DNA from: Veillonella rodentium
GTDB lineage: Bacteria; Bacillota; Negativicutes; Veillonellales; Veillonellaceae
Length of the DNA: 64,000 bases
Assembly (NCBI RefSeq): GCF_900187285.1
Contig: NZ_LT906470.1
Span: forward strand, 231,501 to 295,500
Reading direction: 5' to 3'
Below the pieces are notes generated by a model that was not told the DNA's origin, did not search any database, and worked only from the letters and a program-made list of their open reading frames with translations. The translations under genes and the position numbers were made by a program. Shown in pieces: positions 17,552 through 24,502 of this stretch. How positions within the stretch are numbered: position 1 is the first letter of the stretch; each line of letters opens with the position of its first letter.

Positions 17552-17839
17552 CATACTCTTTGTGGAGTTTATGTTCGCAAGGAATATGTATAAGGTCTTG
17601 GATGGTAGTAAACACTGTGTGAATGGAGGAGTTTACTATGTTATTCTCAAAACTTACTAAATCCGGTAACTGTGTTTCTGCAGGTGTATGGTTTGTTAGC
17701 ATCAGTTACGGTCCAAAATGGGCGAAAGGCTTCTAATTCTTTATCAGTTTTATATTAGCTTTATATTGATAAGATAATTTATAGTACATTATTTTGATTT
17801 AGGTGTGTATATTGTCAGATAAAAGCTACCATTCAAGAC
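17552..17839 (+). other. RiPP unit 3: structured 5' hairpin plus ORF-enclosing helix
   Basis: The 5' hairpin is CATA (17552-17555) with TATG (17585-17588) and CTTTGTGGA with TTCGCAAGG. GTCTTGGATGGTAG (17595-17608) pairs with CTACCATTCAAGAC (17826-17839), 14 bp with one G-U, and 217 nt lie between. The unit spacing of ~390 bp makes the three units a diverged tandem repeat. Confidence 0.75.
17638..17736 (+). CDS. RiPP precursor peptide 3
   Basis: A 32-aa peptide: MLFSKLTKSGNC, a hydrophobic centre (SAGVWFVSI), ending SYGPKWAKGF. GGAGGAG lies 7 bases before the ATG. It is very similar to precursor 2 at both ends and differs mainly in the centre, as expected for a duplicated precursor family. 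The CPBP protease gene starts about 200 bp downstream. Confidence 0.8.
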   Translation: MLFSKLTKSGNCVSAGVWFVSISYGPKWAKGF

Positions 17840-17938
17840 TCTTCATTTTAATAGTTCTATTCAATGATTATGTTTAGTTTTGTTGATACGTTGATGTTAA
17901 TAATAAAATAAATAGTTTGTTATAAAGGATTGAGATCA

Positions 17939-18556
17939 ATGAATCAAATTAAGGAAGATAAGGAGAAGTTATATATAAATTTTGTTGTTCTATCTGTATT
18001 TCCAGTTGTTTTAACACTTGTTGCAGGTTTAATAATAGATCTTCTTATCGGCGATTTACGATATGGTCACTTCTCCGCTTTGATTACCGTTTGGATAAGT
18101 ATGATTATTGGAATGGTAATTTTCCCGGTGATTTATTTACGCCAAAATGATAAAGAGGTATGTAATTTATCTGATTTAGGGCTAGTTATTGATTTACCGA
18201 TGGATGGTATAATTATAGGTCTTTTGATTGTATCTCTTATAATAGTAAAAACAATATTTTTAGGAGGCGATATTGTCTTTGCCCTTATGCAGAACATACC
18301 GATTGCTTTTTGTGAGGAGTTCTGGAGTAAGGGCGTTCTTTTTACCCAATTAAGACAAATATTCAGGAATGATTATATTGTCATTGGAATAGCGGCAATG
18401 GTTTTTGCTTTTATAACACATATGGGTAATAGCTTTGTAGACAATCTTGTGCTTAGATTTCCTTTCGGATTAATTGCCGGATTCATTTATTATAAAACAG
18501 GAAAGCTAGCGTATCCTGTTTTACTACATTTAATATATAATGCAATGATTGTTTGA
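17939..18556 (+). CDS. CPBP-family intramembrane metalloprotease
   Basis: A 205-aa, six- to seven-helix membrane protein. The family motifs are present: CEEFWSKG (the EExxx(R/K)G pair, residues ~121-128), FAFITHMG (FxxxH) and HLIYNA (HxxxN/D) at the C terminus. CPBP (Abi/CAAX-type) proteases often remove leader peptides or give self-immunity in peptide-antibiotic loci. AAAGGA precedes ATG 17939. A TTG 9 bases earlier in the same frame is less likely. It starts the biosynthetic operon after the three precursors. Confidence 0.85.
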   Translation: MNQIKEDKEKLYINFVVLSVFPVVLTLVAGLIIDLLIGDLRYGHFSALITVWISMIIGMVIFPVIYLRQNDKEVCNLSDLGLVIDLPMDGIIIGLLIVSLIIVKTIFLGGDIVFALMQNIPIAFCEEFWSKGVLFTQLRQIFRNDYIVIGIAAMVFAFITHMGNSFVDNLVLRFPFGLIAGFIYYKTGKLAYPVLLHLIYNAMIV

Positions 18557-18598
18557 TGTAAAATGGTAACCATTATTAATGATTCGAGGAGGCCGATT

Positions 18599-19015
18599 AT
18601 GAAAAAATATGTTTTTATATTGTCTCTTGTATATCTTCTCAGTATATTGGCCCTTACGGTATATACTGATCAATTCAATGGGTTGTCTGTTTTGGGTATT
18701 CTTGTAGCTCAAATTTTTATATCGATTATTCTTTTGTTTCTTTTCAGAAATCAAGCAAAACAACATTTGAGGACATTGGCTGGATTAAATGTTGCTTTTT
18801 TTGCAGTATATAGCATTTTACAGAATTTCTTTATCTTAACAGGCAGCAGACTTGAAACTATTCTGGCAAATAGTAATTTTATAAATAGTAATAATGTGAC
18901 CGTACAAGCTAACAATCCAATAGAAGATACTATTACCGGCATCGTTATTTTCGTGATTTTACATTGGTTTGTTACCTATCGATTAAGTAGAGCAAAGAAA
19001 GATGAAACGGTTTAG
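18599..19015 (+). CDS. Small integral membrane protein of the RiPP locus
   Basis: A 138-aa protein with four likely transmembrane helices (MKKYVFILSLVYLLSILAL; LGILVAQIFISIILLFLF; LNVAFFAVYSILQNFFIL; GIVIFVILHWFVTYRL). No family is recognised. GAGGAGG before ATG 18599 decides the start. Its last 14 bases overlap the ABC transporter gene. Immunity or an accessory export function is plausible from position only. Confidence 0.7.
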   Translation: MKKYVFILSLVYLLSILALTVYTDQFNGLSVLGILVAQIFISIILLFLFRNQAKQHLRTLAGLNVAFFAVYSILQNFFILTGSRLETILANSNFINSNNVTVQANNPIEDTITGIVIFVILHWFVTYRLSRAKKDETV

Positions 19016-20735
19016 CTTACTCTTTCAAAAACCGTTAATGGCGATAAGTTCATTAACGCTAGCCATCCTTTATGCAATTGCGTTGCCGGCATTAGCGCTG
19101 TTAATACAATGGATTACTAATACTTTGGTTGAAAAACAGGAAATCAGTTCCGCTCAGGTAATGATATCTTTAGGATTTGCAGTGGCTGTTCTTGGCATAT
19201 CGGCTTTATATGTATATGTAAAGGATCGATTGATAAATTCTATAATACGAATGGAAAAGAACCGTATTTTTACAGAAGTATTTAGTAAGAATATAAGTGA
19301 TTTCCGTAAGAATAATACATCCGTTTATACATCTGTTCTCAATCAAGATATTTATATTATTGAAGATGATTATTTTGAGACCCTGTATAGTATTGTCGGT
19401 GGCATAGCTACAGTTATTGCTGCATTTGTTATTATGTGGTTTATATACTATAAAATTATCTTTATTATGCTAGGGTTAGTTATAGCAGGCTTGATCATCC
19501 CTAACTTATTAGGCACTAAGATGGGGAAGTATAAGAACGAATATCTCGTCAGTTTTGGACAGTTTAATGGTGTTATAAAGGATTATTTTAATGCTTTTGA
19601 AGTCATCAAGGCTTATCGTGTATTGGTAAATGTTATAAATTCGTTTGGCCGATATAATAATGCACTTGAAAGTAAAAGACTGAAAAGTAAGTTGTTCGAA
19701 GATATTGTTTTGGTTGTTTCTAATTTTGCCGCATTTATGTTGAGCTTGGCAATGTTTCTCATATGTGCCTATTACGTGAGTATAAATGAAATACGTGTGG
19801 GCGATATGGTTGCCGTTGTGCAACTTTCCAACAGTATTATGAGCCCTATTATGATGATATTGTTGTCATTGGGGCGTGTCATTTCGGCAAAAAAAGTATG
19901 GAATAATATCGATGAGATCAAGTTGCGAAAATCTGGTGTTCATGATATTGATATCGATAAACTACATGATACTGATCGGATTCAATTCAGTAAAAGTATA
20001 GAATTTAAAGATGTCAGTTTTGCTTATCCGGGAAAAGAGCAGAATACACTTCAGGATATCAACATAGCATTCGAGAAAGGTAAAAAGTACGCAATCGTAG
20101 GCATGTCCGGAAGCGGGAAAACGACTTTATTAAAGATGATTTTGCGTTATTTTGATAACTATTCAGGCTCTATATCTATTGATGGATACGAATACAGTAA
20201 GATTGATGATGAATCCGTGTATGATAATATCACATATATGCAGCAGCATAGTGTGATGTTCAATGATACGTTGGAATACAATTTAACGTTGGGTAACACG
20301 GTTTCCGATAACTTATTGGATCAGGCTATTGATAAAGCAAATCTGAGAAAGACAGTTGATAAATTAGCTAAAGGACTTAAAACGATTGTTCAGGAGAACG
20401 GAATAAATTTCTCCGGTGGAGAGAAAAAGCGTATTGAAATATGCAGAGCGCTTTTAAAGAAATCGGATATTGTTATAGTTGATGAGTTCTCGTTCGGACT
20501 CGATAATCTTACTGCTAAAATATTGGAACGCGAGCTGGTGGGACTTGATGCAACGGTTATCAATGTTACGCACTTCTTGGATGAAGATATCTTGAGATTA
20601 TATGATGAAATTATTGTATTAGAGGACGGCAGCATTCGAGAAGTCGGATGTTTTGATGAATTGTACGATAATGGGTCTTTATTCTACCGACTAATAGAAA
20701 AAGGAGGAGAAGTGAATGAGCAACATGCTTCATGA
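19002..20735 (+). CDS. ABC exporter (fused membrane and ATPase domains)
   Basis: A 577-aa half-transporter. Residues 1-~300 form a six-helix ABC membrane domain. Residues ~335-570 form the ATPase, with Walker A GMSGSGKTTLLK (~366), signature FSGGEKKRIEICRALL (~469), and Walker B IVIVDEFSFGLD. It has no C39 peptidase domain, so leader cleavage must be done by another enzyme, such as the CPBP protease. It is translationally coupled to the genes on both sides. The likely role is export of the mature peptides or self-protection. Confidence 0.9.
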   Translation: MKRFSLLFQKPLMAISSLTLAILYAIALPALALLIQWITNTLVEKQEISSAQVMISLGFAVAVLGISALYVYVKDRLINSIIRMEKNRIFTEVFSKNISDFRKNNTSVYTSVLNQDIYIIEDDYFETLYSIVGGIATVIAAFVIMWFIYYKIIFIMLGLVIAGLIIPNLLGTKMGKYKNEYLVSFGQFNGVIKDYFNAFEVIKAYRVLVNVINSFGRYNNALESKRLKSKLFEDIVLVVSNFAAFMLSLAMFLICAYYVSINEIRVGDMVAVVQLSNSIMSPIMMILLSLGRVISAKKVWNNIDEIKLRKSGVHDIDIDKLHDTDRIQFSKSIEFKDVSFAYPGKEQNTLQDINIAFEKGKKYAIVGMSGSGKTTLLKMILRYFDNYSGSISIDGYEYSKIDDESVYDNITYMQQHSVMFNDTLEYNLTLGNTVSDNLLDQAIDKANLRKTVDKLAKGLKTIVQENGINFSGGEKKRIEICRALLKKSDIVIVDEFSFGLDNLTAKILERELVGLDATVINVTHFLDEDILRLYDEIIVLEDGSIREVGCFDELYDNGSLFYRLIEKGGEVNEQHAS

Positions 20736-21951
20736 TAGGACTTATTTATTTAATGTCAAAGGTGTAAACATCATCGGCAATGGTGATAATGGTGCAATAA
20801 TCGGTCTGGATGACGAGGGATTAAATTTTATTGATAAAATTAAACAGGGCAAGCTCGGTGAATGTAGTCTAAGTGATAAAGAGAAACAGATTATGACGGC
20901 TTTGAATGAGCTCGGTTATTTTACGAGATCTGCCGGCAACTTGAATACTGCCTATCTCCACGTGACAGATCGATGTAATTTAAGCTGTGTTGGGTGTTAT
21001 TCTTTCATAGAAAATCGTAACTCACAAAAGGATTTATCTACTGAAGAATTATTAAATATTGTCGATCAACTGGCGGAATGTGGTGTCAAAGGAATAACCA
21101 TATCCGGTGGGGAACCTTTTTTGAGAACCGATATGCCACAAATACTCGAACGCATTAAGAAGCATAATATGTATGCTGCAGCGATTACAAACGGTACAAT
21201 GGACTGGGATCGGGTTAAAGAAGCCCTTCCGTACCTTGATGTTTTGAATGTGTCGGTGGACGGATATAATAGGGAAACACGGTTTATCAGAAATGACGGT
21301 ATAATGGATAAGGTATTGGATTTCGTTGAACATTTCAAAGATTTTATCCCTGTCAATCTAGTGTTTACTTTGCACAAGAAAAATGTTGAATATATGAAAG
21401 AATATATTCAACTTGCAAACGAATTAAATGTATCTTCTAATTTTAGTATATTCTCAGTAGACCCGCACGATGAAACGTTTTCCGGTTTCGTTTTAGATGA
21501 AAGTGATCTTGGTAAGATTTCAAAGTTCGTTAATGACGTAGAGGGTGTTTACATTGAAGATAGTGTTATTAACGGACAGAGTGACGGCCTTGACGGATTA
21601 GGATGCAAAGTCGGTTGTGGTCTAGGGTGCGGTATAGTCAGTGTTGCCGCTAACGGAGATGTTTTTCCTTGTCATATGCTACATAAAGAGGAGATGAAAA
21701 TGGGCAGTCTTAAGACTGATTCTTTGAAGAACATTCTTAAGAATAAAGAAGCAAAGTGGTCCGGAATAACGGTAGATGATATTTCAGACTGCAGTGACTG
21801 TGAATATAAATATATGTGTGGCGGCGGCTGTCGCGGCAGATCCTATTTATATCACAAAGCTTTAGAGCATAAAGATCCGTTCTGTACATTGACAAAACTA
21901 TACTTGAATAAACGCACAAAGATTTTTGAACAGATTGCTCAGCAAGCATAA
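20716..21951 (+). CDS. Radical SAM/SPASM peptide maturase
   Basis: A 411-aa protein with three parts. The N-terminal ~75 residues resemble the PqqD-like RiPP recognition fold. The radical SAM core has C87-NLS-C91-VG-C94 (CxxxCxxC for the 4Fe-4S/SAM cluster) and the SGGEPFLR segment. The C-terminal SPASM-type region has many cysteines (GCKVGCGLGC, DVFPCH, DCSDCEYKYMCGGGCRGR and PFC) for two auxiliary clusters. Such enzymes install thioether or C-C crosslinks in ribosomal peptides. It overlaps the ABC gene by 20 bp and ends the operon. Confidence 0.92.
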   Translation: MSNMLHDRTYLFNVKGVNIIGNGDNGAIIGLDDEGLNFIDKIKQGKLGECSLSDKEKQIMTALNELGYFTRSAGNLNTAYLHVTDRCNLSCVGCYSFIENRNSQKDLSTEELLNIVDQLAECGVKGITISGGEPFLRTDMPQILERIKKHNMYAAAITNGTMDWDRVKEALPYLDVLNVSVDGYNRETRFIRNDGIMDKVLDFVEHFKDFIPVNLVFTLHKKNVEYMKEYIQLANELNVSSNFSIFSVDPHDETFSGFVLDESDLGKISKFVNDVEGVYIEDSVINGQSDGLDGLGCKVGCGLGCGIVSVAANGDVFPCHMLHKEEMKMGSLKTDSLKNILKNKEAKWSGITVDDISDCSDCEYKYMCGGGCRGRSYLYHKALEHKDPFCTLTKLYLNKRTKIFEQIAQQA

Positions 21952-21955
21952 AAAT

Positions 21956-21999
21956 ATAGCGGATAGTTGATTATATGTAATCGACTATCCGCTATGTTT
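21956..21999 (+). terminator. Terminator of the RiPP operon
   Basis: An 18-bp hairpin (ATAGCGGATAGTTGATTA at 21956-21973 with TAATCGACTATCCGCTAT at 21978-21995, one G-U) followed by a T-rich tail. Confidence 0.88.
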
Positions 22000-22067
22000 G
22001 TTTGTAAAGAAGAATCCTACTAATTTATACTGGTTTGGGACGTGGATTCAGTACCTGGAGAAAAATT

Positions 22068-22670
22068 TTATTCTGACTGTGTTAGAACCGAGTCATCAAA
22101 TGTGATGTTTCCAAGAGTTACATGATCAGTTAATTTGCTTAGTCCCCGTTCACCGTACTGATGGTATTTTACTTTCAATTCTTGGTTCATTGCAAATTGT
22201 AATTTTTTGAGGACAGTATCTGTAACATTTTTGTCTGTTGCTTTTTTGAAGCGAATGCCGTTAAAAAGTAAAGTTTCATCTTTTTCATTAAAGTATATAT
22301 TACCAAATCCTTTACCTACGATAAGTTGATCCTTATCTTTGTTAAGCTGAGCTGTCGTACTTGATAAGTCTGACTTTTGTTTAGTAAGGATAAAATTAAT
22401 GTCAAAAGTAACATTTTTAGAACGGTCTTCATTAGTAAAAGATGGAAAATACGAATTAGGTCTAGGATAGTCTTTTGCAGGTTTATAGGTATATGCATCC
22501 TCTGTAATGAGGTAAGCATCGCCATTTTCCTGAATAGATAAGTGATACATTGTTTTATTATCATCGTAGCCGACCCAAGTTCCGTCAAAGTTACTTTTTC
22601 CGCAACCTGTAATGATGAATAGAGATGCTATTATAATCATAAATAGGTTAATTTTGATTATGTATTTCAT
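22068..22670 (-). CDS. Lipoprotein, member of a tandem pair (a)
   Basis: A 200-aa protein with a lipobox (SLFIITGC, Cys near residue 22). The mature part begins GKSNFDGTWVGYDDNKTMYHLSIQ and resembles the adjacent gene (GTW.xY...., YxY), so the two are tandem paralogues. The start at 22670 is supported by AAGGAGA. It ends ~70 bp from the RiPP terminator. No known family is recognised. The N-terminal GTW(V/I) segment suggests a lipocalin-like or copper-resistance-like small beta fold, which is speculative. Confidence 0.75.
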   Translation of the reverse strand: MKYIIKINLFMIIIASLFIITGCGKSNFDGTWVGYDDNKTMYHLSIQENGDAYLITEDAYTYKPAKDYPRPNSYFPSFTNEDRSKNVTFDINFILTKQKSDLSSTTAQLNKDKDQLIVGKGFGNIYFNEKDETLLFNGIRFKKATDKNVTDTVLKKLQFAMNQELKVKYHQYGERGLSKLTDHVTLGNITFDDSVLTQSE

Positions 22671-22683
22671 TGTAAGAATCTCC

Positions 22684-23283
22684 TTATTGTGCATTGTCTA
22701 AGATGGAATCATCAAAAGAAAAGTCGAATTGGACTGTTGGCTTTTCAATTCGGCCTTTCATATAGTCGTCGTTTTTCTCGATATTACTATTTTTTATAAC
22801 CGCTTGTATTTTGGGCAAATATGATTTTATAGAATTATCGTCTGATTGTTTGTGAAATACAATATTTTCTATGATTAAAGTATCATCTTTTTCGTTGTAT
22901 AAAATAGACATATTAGCGTTGTCTGTATTGACGTTCAGTCGATTGCCGGTTACAACTCCAATTGCGTTATAAATAGGAGTCTTTTTTTTCTGCAATAGAT
23001 AATCTGCATGCACAATTCCTGTTTCACCGGTCCGTTTAGAAATCTGGGCATGTGATAGTCCGCTGGTAGTAGAGTCCATTAACGCTTTGTATTCATAGGT
23101 AGATAACGAAACAATACTTTCTTTGCCTAAATTTTCAATGGTCAGCTCTGCAACCTGGTCATTTTTTTCATATGCAATCCAAGTACCGTTGAATTTGTTA
23201 TTATCATTATTACTATTACCACAGGCTGTAATGAGCATTATGGTGAAAGTTAATAATAAGCCAATCAATATATTCCTTTTCAT
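22684..23283 (-). CDS. Lipoprotein, member of a tandem pair (b)
   Basis: A 199-aa protein with a lipobox (MLITAC, Cys near 20), then an Asn-rich spacer and FNGTWIAYEKNDQVAELTIE, paralogous to the downstream gene. AAGGAG precedes ATG 23283, and the longer upstream frame has no ribosome site. It is probably co-transcribed with both lipoprotein neighbours from a promoter upstream of 23932. Confidence 0.75.
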   Translation of the reverse strand: MKRNILIGLLLTFTIMLITACGNSNNDNNKFNGTWIAYEKNDQVAELTIENLGKESIVSLSTYEYKALMDSTTSGLSHAQISKRTGETGIVHADYLLQKKKTPIYNAIGVVTGNRLNVNTDNANMSILYNEKDDTLIIENIVFHKQSDDNSIKSYLPKIQAVIKNSNIEKNDDYMKGRIEKPTVQFDFSFDDSILDNAQ

Positions 23284-23293
23284 AGTAATCTCC

Positions 23294-23932
23294 TTATGCA
23301 GCATCGCCATAATATTTACGACGTAGATAAAAATTATAGCCAATTCCACCTATAATGATAATACCTAAAATGATACCAACATAAAGCAACCAGCTATGGC
23401 TTGGCTTGAAGGTGAAGTGGATTTTACTATTTGGAGGGAATGTAACTGTGTTTCCGTTGAGCGCTCCATCTTGAACACTTTCTTTAATGATATCGCCGTC
23501 TACAGTAATTTTAGTTTGTCCCGCAGCTTTACCTAAATCAATGATAAATGCATCATCGGCAGTCTTTTGCAATGCAGGTTCTTTAGAGGTTCCTGAGAAT
23601 CGTGCTGTAATGGCATTACGTATTTGCTCTAATTCTGTGCCATTTGCAAATTTAGTTTCAACTTTCCATACTTTACGAGCTGTAGTGTCAGAATCCTCTA
23701 CGGTAGTCATTTTGCCTTCTGCATTAGGTGCTTTTAATGTATAGTTTTGCACATTATTGTTTGCTAACGTATCAGTGATCATTTTCTTTTCTAATGGACC
23801 TGATTGGGAGCTTACTGTTGCATCCCAGGTACCGCTGCCGTCACGGTTGATGTGTACATCCGAATCGATAGTGGCACATCCGGACAACACTAACATACAC
23901 ACACTTAGAATCATAAGGCATAATCGTCTCAT
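23294..23932 (-). CDS. Membrane-anchored lipoprotein, LppM/DUF3153-like
   Basis: A 212-aa protein with lipobox VLSGC (Cys ~18), then ATIDSDVHINRDGSGTWDATVS. That opening, together with the single transmembrane helix near the C terminus (LLYVGIILGIIIIGGIGY) and a short basic tail, resembles LppM-like/DUF3153 lipoproteins. That assignment is tentative. AGGAG lies before ATG 23932. It is the first gene of a three-lipoprotein minus-strand set. Confidence 0.7.
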   Translation of the reverse strand: MRRLCLMILSVCMLVLSGCATIDSDVHINRDGSGTWDATVSSQSGPLEKKMITDTLANNNVQNYTLKAPNAEGKMTTVEDSDTTARKVWKVETKFANGTELEQIRNAITARFSGTSKEPALQKTADDAFIIDLGKAAGQTKITVDGDIIKESVQDGALNGNTVTFPPNSKIHFTFKPSHSWLLYVGIILGIIIIGGIGYNFYLRRKYYGDAA

Positions 23933-24124
23933 AATACTCCTCACTTTCAAACTACAAATTTAAACTATTTATAAAGTGTTAATTATGATATATTGTACAT
24001 TAATTAAGTAAAATTAATCAATATATTGCTTCAAAAGGGTTTATGAAATGTTAATGAAGTTTTGCTTAATCAAGATTTTTCATAATCGGAATATTATTGA
24101 TATATAAATTTTATCAAAACTGAT

Positions 24125-24487
24125 TTGACAATCATTATATTTCCGCCCTATAATTATCTAGTATATAAGAATATTGCGTTGAAAAAGACGGCACACATCG
24201 GAAGGGTTTAGTAGAGACCGAACTCATGGGCTGAAAGGTTTGGAAATCCGGATGTATGCGGATCACTTTGGAGCAAGCGGCAACGCCGCCGGTGAACACC
24301 GTTATATGTTTAAGAGACTTTCACAATATGAGAGATAAGTTGCGTCTCATGTGTTACAATCATGCGCTCGCATGGTGTGACAACCGCGGAATATGCGGTG
24401 GCGCCGGCTTTCACAAGTAACGAGAGTCAGTAGGGTGGTACCACGGATATGACGTCCGTCCCTTCGGGGACGGGCGATTTTTTTATG
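24125..24487 (+). promoter_or_regulatory. Isoleucine T-box leader and promoter of ileS
   Basis: TTGACA (24125-24130), 18-bp spacer, TATAAT (24149-24154), then a T-box leader. The T-box core AGGGTGGTACCACGG lies at ~24431-24445. The terminator GTCCGTCCC-TTCG-GGGACGGGC ends in a T-run at 24478-24485. The probable specifier is ATC at 24262-24264 followed by A, matching isoleucine and the downstream gene. Confidence 0.92.
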
Positions 24488-24502
24488 TAAAAGGAGCACA
24501 TC

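Noticed and set aside
17499-17702. 67-codon minus-strand ORF across precursor unit 3
   Set aside because: It runs antisense to precursor 3 and its conserved hairpin, and is not preserved in units 1 and 2.
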